From positions 62,001 to 126,000 of the forward strand of contig NZ_VSLZ01000006.1 of the NCBI RefSeq assembly GCF_010747475.1: a DNA stretch of 64,000 nt, written 5' to 3'. The notes beneath the pieces are model-generated. The model was not told the DNA's origin. It saw nothing but the letters and a program-made list of their open reading frames with translations, and made no database searches. The translations under genes were made by a program, and so were the position numbers. Positions 26,644-35,706 of the stretch are shown one piece after another. The number at the start of each line of letters is the position of its first letter. The first letter of the stretch is position 1. This stretch comes from Halorussus sp. MSC15.2. Lineage in GTDB: Archaea > Halobacteriota > Halobacteria > Halobacteriales > Haladaptataceae.

Positions 26644-28017
26644 TCAGTCGGTCGTCCGGTCGTTCTCGCCGTCCGCGTCGCTTCCCGGTTCCGCGGCGCT
26701 GGACAGGCTGCCGGTTCCCCCACCCGTTCCCGCGCCGGATTCGTCGTCGGTCGGTCCGTCGCGGCCCGTCTCGGAACCGTGGGTGTGTTCGTCCGGGGTG
26801 GCCGGGAGGAACAGGTAGAGTACCGAGGCCACCGCCGTGACGCCGGCGAGCGCCAGAAACGCCTCGTCGAACAAGCCTCGCTCGGCGAGGACGCCGACGA
26901 ACAGCGACCCAGACGCGCCGACCGCGAGGTAGAACGTGCGGAACAGGCCGTAGCCCGCCCCCTGAATCTCCTCGGGGAGCAACGCCGCGACGAAGCCGTT
27001 GCCGACCGGCCCGATGCCGAGTCGGGTCCCGAGCAGCGCGAGCAACACCGCCAGCGCCGCCGTCCCCCCGACGAAGGGGAGCGCGACGAGCGTGAACACG
27101 CCGAACCCGGCGACCGACGCCAGCACGGTTCGCTCGCCGTACCGGTCGGCGGCGTTTCCGGCGACCCACTGCGAGGCGGCCCCGCTCGCGTAGAACAGTC
27201 CGTACAGCGCGGACGCGGTCCCCTGGGTCAGTCCCTTGACGTCGATGAGGTACGTCGGCAGGAACGCCGTGATGCCCTGGTAGGCGAACAGCACCAGCGT
27301 CATCGCCACCCACGCCAGCGCGACGTCGCGGTCGGTCACGCCGCGGAGCAGTCGCACGGCGGTCCGGCGGGTGAACCGCTCGGCCGCGCGGGCCTGCTCG
27401 CTCGGCCGCGGCGGGACGTAGACCCACAGGCCGACGGCGACCAGGGCGAGCGGAGCCACGACGAACCCGAAGCCGAGCCGCCAGTGGACCCACACCGCCA
27501 GCGCCCCCGCGACCAGCGGGAGGGCCGCCGCCCCGAGATTCCCGACCGCGAACGTGATTCCGAGCGCCGTCCCGTCGCGGTCGGGGTAGATGCGCGACAG
27601 CACCGTCACCCGCGGGGGCGCGTACAGCCCCGACCCGAGGCCGAACAGCACGCTGCCGAGGACGAACACCGCGAACGAGGGGGCGAACGTCAGCGCGGCG
27701 GCCCCGGCGGCGGTGACGACCGCGCTCGCGGCCAGCGTCGTCCGCTCGCCGATCCGGTCCACCATCATGCCCGCCGGGAACTGGGTCACCGCGTAGGCGG
27801 CCCACATGACCGACACGAGCAGACCTGCGGTCGCGTTGTCGATGCTGAACGCGGTCTTGACCTGCGGGAGGAGCGCCGGGAGGACGACGCGGGTGCCCAG
27901 CACCAGCAACCACCCGACCGCCACGACGGTCAGGATGCGCCCGCGGCCGTCCCCGCGGAGGGTGTCCACCCCGCTCCTCATTCTCGCGGTGGTTCTGCCG
28001 ACGACGTCGCGCACCAT
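26644..28017 (-). CDS. MFS transporter 1 (organic-acid type)
   Basis: 457 residues with 12 predicted membrane spans and a ~45-residue acidic, glycine-rich C-terminal tail. The loop 2-3 motif DRIGERTTL is the MFS A motif. It closely resembles the carrier at 57740-58969: both begin with an amphipathic leader, LRGDGRG, then a GWLL.LGTR span and an IDNATAG block. The substrate is unknown. It is 6 bp upstream of nothing in its own direction, but directly follows the PrpD gene on the same strand (7-bp gap), so it probably imports that enzyme's substrate. Confidence 0.9.
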   Translation of the reverse strand: MVRDVVGRTTARMRSGVDTLRGDGRGRILTVVAVGWLLVLGTRVVLPALLPQVKTAFSIDNATAGLLVSVMWAAYAVTQFPAGMMVDRIGERTTLAASAVVTAAGAAALTFAPSFAVFVLGSVLFGLGSGLYAPPRVTVLSRIYPDRDGTALGITFAVGNLGAAALPLVAGALAVWVHWRLGFGFVVAPLALVAVGLWVYVPPRPSEQARAAERFTRRTAVRLLRGVTDRDVALAWVAMTLVLFAYQGITAFLPTYLIDVKGLTQGTASALYGLFYASGAASQWVAGNAADRYGERTVLASVAGFGVFTLVALPFVGGTAALAVLLALLGTRLGIGPVGNGFVAALLPEEIQGAGYGLFRTFYLAVGASGSLFVGVLAERGLFDEAFLALAGVTAVASVLYLFLPATPDEHTHGSETGRDGPTDDESGAGTGGGTGSLSSAAEPGSDADGENDRTTD

Positions 28018-28023
28018 CGTGGA

Positions 28024-29421
28024 TTACGGGGCCGCGGCGGCGACCCGACGGACAGCGTCGGTCAGGTCGGCGACGCTGCGGTCCTCGAACTCGCGAACGA
28101 CGGTGACGAGTTCCCGTCGCGCGTCCTCGCCGACGCCCGCCGACCCCGCCAGCGACTCGAACTTCTCGGTCACGCCGTCCCACCCCAGCGGTTTCTCGGG
28201 TTCGCCGAGCGCGGTCTCCACGAACCGCTCTCGGGTCCCGCCGTCGGTCTCGACGACGACTCGCGCGGCCCACTGGTCGGGGAACAGCGACTGGACCGTC
28301 TCCGTGGACACCACGTCGGTCGCGTCCATCAGTCCGCGGAGGGCCGGGTCGTCGAGTCGCGTCTGCGCGTCGAGGAACGCCGCCAGTCCCGCCTCGCCGG
28401 TCGATAGCGCGAGCGCCGACGCGAAGGGCATGCTGAACTGGCAGTCCACGAAGTTCGACGGTCGGCGCTTGCGCTCGATGGGGTCACCGGTCAGTCGGAC
28501 GCCCGGTTCGGGGAGGTCCACGACCACCGAGTTCACCTCGCTCGGGCGGACCTCTTCCCCGATTTCCGTGAGCGCGTCGATAGCCGCGTGCATGTACCGA
28601 CAGCACGGATACGGCTTCAGCGCCGTCTCCATCACGGTGTGTTCGTCGCCCAGTCGGTCGAAGGCTTCGGGGTTCGGGTCGCCGGTGTACCCGTTGAGGA
28701 AGCCGTACTCGCCCTCGATGGCTTCGTCCGCGCCGCGGAACCCGGCCGCGGCGAGCGAGACGGCGGTGACGCCGCGTCTCGCGGCGAGACCCGGGTGGAG
28801 GCGCTTGTTCCACGCGCCGTTCGAGAGGAACTGGAGCGACCCGGCGGCCTGACTCCCACCGACGCCGAAGGCCGACTCGAACTCGTCCGCCGAGAGACCG
28901 GCCACCACGCCGGCGGCGGCGATAGCGCCGAACGTCCCGCAGGTCGCCGTGCCGTGGAACCCGCGGTCGTAGTGGGCGTCGGGGTTGACCGCGCGGCCGA
29001 GGACGCAGGCAACGTCGAACCCGGCCGAGACGCCAGCGAGGAGTCGCTCGGTGGTCGCTCCCTCGCGCTCGGCGACGGCGAGCGCGGCCGGAATCACCGG
29101 CGCGCCCGGGTGGAGCGACGATTCGCGGTGGGTGTCGTCGAAGTCGAGGCTGTGGGCGAGCGCACCGTTGACCGCGGCGGCCCGGTCGGGTGCCTGTCGC
29201 TCGCCCGTCCCGACGACAGTCGCTTCACCGCCCTCACCGCCGCCGCCGAGTCCGGCGAGAAGGGAGGGCGTGGATTCGGCGTGTTCGCGCGCGCCGAGCG
29301 TGACCCCGAGGTAGTCGAGTAAGTGGCGCTTGAGTTTCTCCCGAACGTCTGCGGGGAGGGATGCGAAACTCGTCTCGGCACAGTGCGCCGCTACCTTGGC
29401 GGTCGCGTCAGTCGATGGCAT
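28024..29421 (-). CDS. MmgE/PrpD family protein 1
   Basis: 465 residues. Conserved patches include AHSLDFDDTH, LHPGAPVIPAALA, GFHGTATCGTFGAIAAAG and NKRLHPGLAA, which carry the catalytic His and Lys residues of the PrpD/cis-aconitate decarboxylase/iminodisuccinate epimerase fold. Members dehydrate 2-methylcitrate, decarboxylate cis-aconitate to itaconate, or racemise amino-dicarboxylates; the activity of this one is not determined. It shares the overall family with a second copy at 40816-42183. It lies between a CoA-transferase and an MFS carrier on the same strand. Confidence 0.93.
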   Translation of the reverse strand: MPSTDATAKVAAHCAETSFASLPADVREKLKRHLLDYLGVTLGAREHAESTPSLLAGLGGGGEGGEATVVGTGERQAPDRAAAVNGALAHSLDFDDTHRESSLHPGAPVIPAALAVAEREGATTERLLAGVSAGFDVACVLGRAVNPDAHYDRGFHGTATCGTFGAIAAAGVVAGLSADEFESAFGVGGSQAAGSLQFLSNGAWNKRLHPGLAARRGVTAVSLAAAGFRGADEAIEGEYGFLNGYTGDPNPEAFDRLGDEHTVMETALKPYPCCRYMHAAIDALTEIGEEVRPSEVNSVVVDLPEPGVRLTGDPIERKRRPSNFVDCQFSMPFASALALSTGEAGLAAFLDAQTRLDDPALRGLMDATDVVSTETVQSLFPDQWAARVVVETDGGTRERFVETALGEPEKPLGWDGVTEKFESLAGSAGVGEDARRELVTVVREFEDRSVADLTDAVRRVAAAAP

Positions 29422-29464
29422 ACCGAATGCGATGCGATTGGGAGGAATAAACGTGGGGGTCGCG

Positions 29465-29971
29465 TTACCTCTCGCCGCGGATGACGCTCGACGGCGTGTC
29501 GAAGGTGAAGTGGTACTTGCCCAGACCGAGGCAGACGAGCGCGATGGCGCTGAACGGGAGCGCCACGAACGTCAGCGCGCCCGCGATGGCCGACAGCATC
29601 ACCCACATCCATCGAATCCGCCTGCGGCCCCAGCGGACGCCGAGCGCCTGGAACAGCGTCACGCCGGTGAACTGCACGGCGAGCAGCACGACTTTGTACG
29701 GTTCGAAGCCGTAGAACCGTCGCTGCGAGACGGAGTACCACAGGAACACCGTTCCGACGAACGTGATTAGCGTCGCGGTGAACAGCGACCCCGACCCGAG
29801 CGTCACGACCCACTCCGGCACCCGCGCGAGGAGTCGGTTGTCCTCCTCCGCCACGTGCTGGTCAGAGGGGTCTTCGACCGCCTCTTGGTCGGTCGCAGTT
29901 TGGTCGGTCTCTGCCTCCTCGGCGGTCGTTCCGTCTCTGAATCGCTCCGGGGTGGTGTTCTCGTCGGTCAT
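29465..29971 (-). CDS. Small membrane protein of unknown function
   Basis: 168 residues from the ATG at 29971. A ~60-residue acidic Thr/Glu-rich N-terminus precedes three or four hydrophobic spans (PEWVVTLGSGSLFTATLITF..., VVLLAVQFTGVTLFQALG, and a longer WVMLSAIAGALTFVALPFSA segment). No family is recognised. It is sandwiched between CoA-transferase 3 and PrpD 1 on the same strand with 13- and 43-bp gaps, so it is part of that operon and could be an accessory transport subunit. Confidence 0.72.
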   Translation of the reverse strand: MTDENTTPERFRDGTTAEEAETDQTATDQEAVEDPSDQHVAEEDNRLLARVPEWVVTLGSGSLFTATLITFVGTVFLWYSVSQRRFYGFEPYKVVLLAVQFTGVTLFQALGVRWGRRRIRWMWVMLSAIAGALTFVALPFSAIALVCLGLGKYHFTFDTPSSVIRGER

Positions 29972-29984
29972 GTCGTGGACCCTC

Positions 29985-31256
29985 TCATTCGTCCGGAATC
30001 GCACCGACGCTCCTGAGCGTCTCGATGTCCTCGTCGGTGTACCCCAGCTCACGGAGGAGCGGTTCGGTGTCCTCGCCCAGCAGCGGCGGTGCCTCCTCGA
30101 ACCCGGACTCCGCGTTCTCGAAGTTCAGCGGGTGTTCGACGACCGGAATCTCTCCGGCAGCGGGGTGGTCCGCCGTCGAGAGGACGTTCCGGGCCTCTAC
30201 CTGCTCGTTGTGGAGCGCCTCGTCCACGTTGTAAACCGGCCCGACGGGGAGTCCTCGCTCGTCCGCGAGCAGTTCGACCCACTCGTCGGTGGGTCGCTGT
30301 CGGAAGGTCTCGGAGAGTTCGACCTCCAGTTCGTCCATGTTCTCGACCCGGTCGGCGTTGGACGCGAACCGGGAGTCGTCGAGCAGGTCGGGCCGGTCGA
30401 TGGCCTCGCACAGTTCCGTCCAGAGCTTCTGGTTCGCCGACGCGACGCTGAGGTGGCCGTCAGCGGTGGGGTACACCTGATACGGCGCGAGCACCGGGTC
30501 CTTGGTCCCCATGCGCTCGGGTTTCTCGCCTGCGAACGTCTTTCCGGCCTGCTTGGTCAACCACGGGAGCGCGGCGTCCAGCATCCCGAGTTCGACGCGC
30601 TCGCCCTCGCCGGTCGATTCGCGCCGGTACAACGCCCCCATGATTCCGAACGCGGCCCACATCCCGGTGATGAGGTCGGTCTGGGGGAGGCCGACCTTCA
30701 CCGGGTCGCCGCCCTCGGGTCCCGTCACGTCCATGATGCCGCTCATCCCCTGCACGAGCAGGTCGTAGCCGGGCCGGTCGCTCCACGGTCCCGAGTCGCC
30801 GAACGCGGAGATGGAGCAGTAGACGAGTCGGTCGTTGCGCTCGCGCAGGTCGTCGTAGCCGACGCCGAGTCGCTCGGCGGTGCCCGGCCGGTAGTTCTCG
30901 ACGAACACGTCGGCCTCCGTGACCAAGTCGTAGAGTACCTCCAACCCCTCGTCGGTCTTCAGGTTCAGTTCGACGCTCTTCTTGTCGTAGTTGACCGTCC
31001 AGAAGTAGGGCGACTCGCCGCGGTCCGCGGCCGTCTTCCCCGGTCCGTCGTACCCGTCCACGTCCACGAAGGGTGGTCCGGAGTGGCGGTTGTCGTCGCC
31101 GGCCTCGGGGCGTTCGACCTTGATGACCTCCGCCCCCTGATTCGCGAGCATCAGCGAGGCGAACCCGCCGGTGACGAACGTCGAGAGGTCGAGGACGCGC
31201 ACGCCGTCGAGTATGCCCGACTCTCCGCTGGTCGTGTCATCGGTTGACTTTGACAT
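29985..31256 (-). CDS. CaiB/BaiF-family (type III) CoA-transferase 3
   Basis: 423 residues. It has GFASLMLANQGAEVIKVERP near the N-terminus, YFWTVNYDKKSVELNL, and the catalytic aspartate in LPQTDLITGMWAAFG. VLAPYQVYPTADGHLSVASA is the usual mid-domain block. It heads a minus-strand operon with a small membrane protein, PrpD 1 and MFS 1, which suggests CoA activation of a polycarboxylate handled by the PrpD enzyme. The sharing of CoA-transferase and PrpD resembles itaconate- or citramalate-type schemes, but no CitE-like lyase is present in the window. Confidence 0.93.
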   Translation of the reverse strand: MSKSTDDTTSGESGILDGVRVLDLSTFVTGGFASLMLANQGAEVIKVERPEAGDDNRHSGPPFVDVDGYDGPGKTAADRGESPYFWTVNYDKKSVELNLKTDEGLEVLYDLVTEADVFVENYRPGTAERLGVGYDDLRERNDRLVYCSISAFGDSGPWSDRPGYDLLVQGMSGIMDVTGPEGGDPVKVGLPQTDLITGMWAAFGIMGALYRRESTGEGERVELGMLDAALPWLTKQAGKTFAGEKPERMGTKDPVLAPYQVYPTADGHLSVASANQKLWTELCEAIDRPDLLDDSRFASNADRVENMDELEVELSETFRQRPTDEWVELLADERGLPVGPVYNVDEALHNEQVEARNVLSTADHPAAGEIPVVEHPLNFENAESGFEEAPPLLGEDTEPLLRELGYTDEDIETLRSVGAIPDE

Positions 31257-31340
31257 GGATGACGAAAGACCGACCGGTCAGATAAGATTTTGCATCGAAT
31301 GGGCCGGTTATATAAGAACAGTGATTATTGACCATGCAAG

Positions 31341-31350
31341 AGTTTATATA
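31341..31350 (+). promoter_or_regulatory. Putative TATA box before the small membrane gene/ABC operon
   Basis: AGTTTATATA lies 25-34 bp before the ATG at 31375, a spacing typical of haloarchaeal promoters with leaderless transcripts. It may serve the whole plus-strand ABC transporter operon. Confidence 0.55.
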
Positions 31351-31374
31351 ACTATGTGCTATGAGTTAGCTTGT

Positions 31375-31641
31375 ATGGGGCAGACTAACCAGGCCCACGA
31401 CCGCGACGGTGGTTCCGAGTGGATTACGGAGCACTCGCTGGCGGCGGCACTCGTTGTGTACGCCGTACTGAGTATTCCCGTGTACGTCTGGCTGGAAGGG
31501 CCAGTCGGAATCGCCGGAACGGTCGATGCCTCGCTGGTCGTTGCGGGGCTTGTGCTCGGAAGTATCCTGTTCGTGCCCATCATCAAATCGGTACTCACCA
31601 ACAAGTTCGGTGCGAGCAGGGTTCACACCGGCGTAAAATAG
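31375..31641 (+). CDS. Small two-span membrane protein upstream of the ABC transporter
   Basis: 88 residues. A hydrophilic N-terminus (MGQTNQAHDRDGGSEW) is followed by two hydrophobic spans (LAAALVVYAVLSIPVYVWL and ASLVVAGLVLGSILFVPII) and a basic tail. The ATG at 31375 lies a normal distance after a TATA-like box, which supports expression. No family is recognised. It precedes the ABC ATPase gene by 73 bp in the same direction and is one of three small membrane proteins close to this importer. Confidence 0.68.
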   Translation: MGQTNQAHDRDGGSEWITEHSLAAALVVYAVLSIPVYVWLEGPVGIAGTVDASLVVAGLVLGSILFVPIIKSVLTNKFGASRVHTGVK

Positions 31642-31714
31642 GATTCCAGAACGATGTACGGACTACTCAAACAGAACCGCACTACGACGATTACCGAAAA
31701 CGAACTGTTCAACC

Positions 31715-32899
31715 ATGGCTGACGCAAAACTCGACAACGTCCGAAAGACGTTCAACGACGGGCAGGTCGTCGCCGTCGACGACATCGACTTGCACATCGA
31801 GGAGGGGGAGTTCCTCGTCCTCGTCGGACCGTCCGGGTGCGGCAAATCGACGACGCTGCGATGTATCGCGGGACTGGAGGTACCGGACTCGGGCACCATC
31901 ACGTTCGGCGGCCACGACGTGACCGAACTGCCGCCGAAGGACCGCGCCATCTCGATGGTGTTCCAGAACTACGCGCTCTACCCGTCGATGACGGTGTACG
32001 AGAACATGGCCTTCGGGCTGAAGATGCGGGGCGCGGACAAGGAGAAGATAGACGAACAGGTCCGCTGGGCCGCCGACATCATGGAGATAAGCGACCTGCT
32101 CGACCGGTACCCGAACCAACTGTCCGGCGGCCAGCAACAGCGGGTCGCGCTGGGGCGGGCCATCGTCCGCGACCCGGCGCTGTTCCTGCTCGACGAACCG
32201 CTCAGTAACCTCGACGCGAAACTCCGCGCAGTGATGCGGACCGAGATTCAGGAACTCCAGCAGGAACTCGACGTCGCGTCGGTGTTCGTCACCCACGACC
32301 AAGAGGAGGCGATGAGCATGGGCGACCGCATCGCGGTGATGAACGCCGGTCGCATCGAGCAGATTGCACCGCCCGAGGAGATTTACCACGACCCCAACAG
32401 CCTGTTCGTGGCCGACTTCATCGGAAGCCCGTCCATCAACTTCTTCGAGATGAAGTTCGACGGGTCGTCGGTCACCGGCGACGAGTTCGGCGTAGACCTG
32501 CCGGAGGCCGTCGCCGACGAACTCCGGGACGGTCTCTCCGGCGAGGACGTGGTCGTCGGCATCCGACCCGGGAACATCAACGTCACCGACGCCGGGACGG
32601 GTCTCGTGGATATCGAGGTCGAGGTCGTGGAACCGATGGGTGACACGAAGATACTCTACTTCGACCTGGACGGCCAACGGGTGAACGCAGTCGTGGCGTC
32701 GACCGACAGAGTCCAGGAGGGCGACACGGTCGGACTCGAAGTCGAGTGGCCGAACGTCCACTTCTTCCGCCCAGACGGTCCCAAGGTCGTCAAGTGGATG
32801 CACGCCACCGAAGGAACCGTCCCCGGCGTCCCCGGCCAACCTGACGACGAGGTTCGGGCGGACGGGTCGCCGTCGGGCGCACGCGAGGAGGGGAACTGA
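31715..32899 (+). CDS. ABC importer ATPase (MalK/UgpC type)
   Basis: 394 residues. Walker A is GPSGCGKST, the Q-loop is VFQNYALYP, the signature is [15 protein letters not shown], Walker B is [17 protein letters not shown], and the H-loop is in [10 protein letters not shown]. The C-terminal ~150 residues form the TOBE/OB domains of carbohydrate-type importers. It energises the permeases encoded directly downstream (3-bp gap). MalK/UgpC ATPases commonly serve sugar, glycerol-phosphate or related solutes, so a sugar-acid substrate would fit the surrounding genes; this is inference. Confidence 0.96.
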   Translation: MADAKLDNVRKTFNDGQVVAVDDIDLHIEEGEFLVLVGPSGCGKSTTLRCIAGLEVPDSGTITFGGHDVTELPPKDRAISMVFQNYALYPSMTVYENMAFGLKMRGADKEKIDEQVRWAADIMEISDLLDRYPNQLSGGQQQRVALGRAIVRDPALFLLDEPLSNLDAKLRAVMRTEIQELQQELDVASVFVTHDQEEAMSMGDRIAVMNAGRIEQIAPPEEIYHDPNSLFVADFIGSPSINFFEMKFDGSSVTGDEFGVDLPEAVADELRDGLSGEDVVVGIRPGNINVTDAGTGLVDIEVEVVEPMGDTKILYFDLDGQRVNAVVASTDRVQEGDTVGLEVEWPNVHFFRPDGPKVVKWMHATEGTVPGVPGQPDDEVRADGSPSGAREEGN

Positions 32900-32902
32900 G
32901 CG

Positions 32903-33847
32903 ATGTCGGCGGTCTCCGAAGATATCGCGCAACGTGACCGTTCGTTCAGAGACCGGGTCCTCGAGGAGTACGGAGGACTACAGGGTATCCTGTTCCTGCT
33001 GCCGACCCTCGTACTCCTCACGGGCATCGTCTTCTACCCGATGGTCGTCAACGGGTTCCTGCTGAGTTTCAAGCAGTTCACACTCAACCCCGACGCGGTA
33101 GACCCGTGGGTCGGTCTCGAGAACTACGAGTACTGGCTGTTCGGACAGGGACAGAGCCTGTTCCTCTTCAGCCTCAAGATGACGCTGCTGTACGAACTGG
33201 TCGTGGTTCCGTTCGACCTCGTGGTCGCGCTCGCGGCCGCGCTGGTCATGAACGAGAGCCTCCCGGCCCGTCCGTTCTGGCGCGGCCTGATGCTCGCGGG
33301 GTACGCTAGCCCCGCGATTGCCGCCGGACTGGTGTGGGGGACGATGGAGCAGGCGGCCACCTACGGTCTCGTCTACAACACCCTCAACATCTTCTTCGAC
33401 ATCCCGGCGTCCGGAGGCATCACCTCGAACACCCCGTGGGCGTTCTGGGGCGTCGTCATCGCCAAGGTGTGGCGTGACTTCGGGTTCATGTACGTGGTGT
33501 TCTTGGCGGGCGTGCAGTCGATACCGACGGAGTTGTACGAGATAGCGAAGGTGGACGGTGCCGGTCCGGTCCAGCGGTTCCGGTACATCACCCTGCCCCA
33601 CCTGCGCACCGTCATCGTCACCGTCGTGATGATTCGGACGGTGTTCACGGTCGGGAAGGTGGCCATCCCGTGGGCGGTCACGCAGGGCGGACCCGTCAAC
33701 TACACGACGTTCCTCGGGGTCGCCATCTTCAAGTCGGCGTTCCTCAACTGGAGCATGGGTCAGGCCGCGGCGCTGGGCATGCTGTTCGCGGTCGGAATCA
33801 TCCCGCTCATCCTCATCTGGGTGCGCACCGAAACGGAGGACTACTAA
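32903..33847 (+). CDS. ABC importer permease 1 (MalF/UgpA type)
   Basis: 314 residues with about six membrane spans. The cytosolic EAA loop reads ELYEIAKVDGAGPVQRFRYI, followed by TLPHLR, the site that docks on the ATPase. An N-terminal ~25-residue hydrophilic leader precedes the first span (GILFLLPTLVLLTGIVFYP). The order ATPase, permease, permease, with the next gene starting on the last base of this stop codon (TAATG), marks one operon. The shared sequence GVQSIPTEL is typical of the MalF/UgpA family. Confidence 0.95.
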   Translation: MSAVSEDIAQRDRSFRDRVLEEYGGLQGILFLLPTLVLLTGIVFYPMVVNGFLLSFKQFTLNPDAVDPWVGLENYEYWLFGQGQSLFLFSLKMTLLYELVVVPFDLVVALAAALVMNESLPARPFWRGLMLAGYASPAIAAGLVWGTMEQAATYGLVYNTLNIFFDIPASGGITSNTPWAFWGVVIAKVWRDFGFMYVVFLAGVQSIPTELYEIAKVDGAGPVQRFRYITLPHLRTVIVTVVMIRTVFTVGKVAIPWAVTQGGPVNYTTFLGVAIFKSAFLNWSMGQAAALGMLFAVGIIPLILIWVRTETEDY

Positions 33848-34755
33848 TGAGTACAGACACCGACAGACGATTCGAGTTCGAGACGGACCAATCAGGGTGG
33901 AGTTGGGAGACGCACTACAAGCCGGTGCTGAAGTACATCTCGCTGGCAGTACTGATGGTGTGGATGCTGCTGCCGGTGTACTACACCTTCGCGAACTCGC
34001 TGAAGACGCCGGAGATGATTTTCACACAGCCGCTGGGCATCCCGTTCGTCACGTTCGACCCGGTGGCGTTCAGCGGTCGGAACGCGTGGCGGACGATGTG
34101 GGACGCGTTCCCGTTCGTCGAGTACACGCTGGCGACGTTCATCGTCAGCGTCGGCACCGCCGGACTGGCGACGGTCGCCGCGGTGTTCGCGGCCTACTCG
34201 TTCGCGCGACTCGACTACCCGTTCAAGAACTCGCTGTTCGTCTTGAGCGTGGCCGGGTTCATGTTCCCCATCGTGCTGCTGGCCATCCCCATCTTCGTGC
34301 TGATGCAGGAACTGGGCCTGCTGAACACCTACGTCGGTATGATACTGGCGTTTACCGCGTTCACCCTGCCGTACAACATCTGGCTGTTGCGGGGATTCTT
34401 CGAGGAACTCCCGGACAACTTGGAGGAGTCGGCGCGCGTGGACGGGTGTACCCAGATTGGCGCGTTCTTCAGGGTCATCCTCCCGCTGTCGCGCCCGGCG
34501 CTGGCCTCGGTGTTCCTGCTGGCGTTCCTGCTGGCGTGGCACAACTACCTGATGGCGTTCATCATCGGGCAGGACCCGCTCCACACCACGCTCGCGCCCG
34601 CGCTGCTCGAACTCAAGGGGACGTTCTTCGTCCGGAACTTCCACTACATCATGGCCGGGACGTTCCTCTCGATGATTGTCCCCATCACGATGTACATGTA
34701 CCTGCAGAAGTACTTGGTCGAAGGACTCTCGTCGGGTGGCGGCGTCAAGGGCTAA
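33847..34755 (+). CDS. ABC importer permease 2 (MalG/UgpE type)
   Basis: 302 residues with six membrane spans. The EAA loop is DNLEESARVDGCTQIGAFFR followed by VILPLSRPAL, as in MalG/UgpE subunits. FANSLKTPEMIF near residue 50 is also typical of this half of the translocation pore. The start codon overlaps the stop of permease 1 by one base, indicating translational coupling. It ends the ABC operon; the binding proteins lie about 1 kb downstream, separated by a small gene on the other strand. Confidence 0.95.
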   Translation: MSTDTDRRFEFETDQSGWSWETHYKPVLKYISLAVLMVWMLLPVYYTFANSLKTPEMIFTQPLGIPFVTFDPVAFSGRNAWRTMWDAFPFVEYTLATFIVSVGTAGLATVAAVFAAYSFARLDYPFKNSLFVLSVAGFMFPIVLLAIPIFVLMQELGLLNTYVGMILAFTAFTLPYNIWLLRGFFEELPDNLEESARVDGCTQIGAFFRVILPLSRPALASVFLLAFLLAWHNYLMAFIIGQDPLHTTLAPALLELKGTFFVRNFHYIMAGTFLSMIVPITMYMYLQKYLVEGLSSGGGVKG

Positions 34756-35215
34756 CCTCACTTCGACTTCGGCGACTTCGTTTCCGCTGTCGGTCGGTGG
34801 TTCGATAACTACTCGCATCGTTTTCACCGTCGGCAGACACACCTCGGCCGGTACGTGTCTGCCGTGTCCATTTTGCATCGACTGTCAGTCGTCGCGGTAG
34901 TCAGCCGTCCTCTAACTCACGTCGCCCGGACCGTCCCGGCGACCCTGTTCGAGCGGACTCAACCGTCGAGCGAACCGACCCCGTTTTCTGCAGGCCTGAG
35001 TGACGCCTCTGTCCGCGACTCGTCGAACGCGGCGGACGCCCACTCGAATGGCCCCCGACTGGACACGGGACGCGACTACGGGGGACTCCCGGCTCTCTCG
35101 TGGTAGTACAGACCAGTCACCGACTAGCACCGCCAGCACTCCAGAATCAGCGGCGAGACTCGATTCGTCTAGCGGTCGTCGGTCCTTGACTTCGAGTACC
35201 GGAAAAGAGCGTCGT
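34756..35215. other. Intergenic region after the ABC permease gene
   Basis: 460 bp between the convergent permease and small membrane genes. Short frames here have no recognisable motif. I see no RNA gene. The GC-rich second half may contain the 3' ends of both transcripts. Confidence 0.45.
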
Positions 35216-35548
35216 TCAGTCCTCGCTCGACTCGCCCACGTCCACCGTCCACTCTTGGGTCTGGTCCACCTTCTCGGTCTGCCACTCTTCGAGTTTGTTC
35301 CCCAGCACCGACAGCACGTACCCCAGCGCGAGGACGATGATGGCGAGGATGAACAGGCCGCTGTTGGCGTTCGGTTCGTCCGCGAGCGCGAACTCACTGA
35401 TGAGTATCTGGCCCGAGTGGCGCCAATCGAAGTACAGTCCGAGGAGGAACAGGCCTCCCGCGAGCGCGTACACGACGTTGGCGGCCAGCGTGAGGTAATC
35501 CGCCTTGCTCCGAGTGCCGACACCTGACCGTACGGTCTGCCCTGACAT
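35216..35548 (-). CDS. Small two-span membrane protein near the ABC importer
   Basis: 110 residues from the ATG at 35548 (MSGQTVRSGVG...). Two hydrophobic spans are visible (LTLAANVVYALAGGLFLLGLY and GLFILAIIVLALGYVLSVLG), separated by a ~20-residue loop with an acidic patch, and an acidic C-terminal tail follows. No family is recognised. It is transcribed divergently from the first binding-protein gene and lies inside the ABC importer locus. Longer in-frame starts reach into the binding-protein promoter and are unlikely. Confidence 0.7.
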   Translation of the reverse strand: MSGQTVRSGVGTRSKADYLTLAANVVYALAGGLFLLGLYFDWRHSGQILISEFALADEPNANSGLFILAIIVLALGYVLSVLGNKLEEWQTEKVDQTQEWTVDVGESSED

Positions 35549-35660
35549 ACGGTGACATACACGCAAACGGCCCATAAACGTTGCGCCGCCGAACGTCCGC
35601 CGGGTACAGGTCTCGAATCGTAGGAAGATGTCGCGATAGCCGGGAAAAATACTGCAAAAC

Positions 35661-35670
35661 TTTATGATAG
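35661..35670 (+). promoter_or_regulatory. Putative TATA box for binding protein 1
   Basis: TTTATGATAG lies about 37-46 bp before the ATG at 35707. A purine-rich GGGGAG (35694-35699) sits 8 nt before that ATG and supports this start over one further upstream. Confidence 0.45.
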
Positions 35671-35706
35671 ATGCTACCGACCAACAGTGTGGTGGGGAGT
35701 TACCAA

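Noticed and set aside
34855-35106. 83-codon frame after the ABC permease gene
   Set aside because: No motif or promoter, and its composition looks non-coding.
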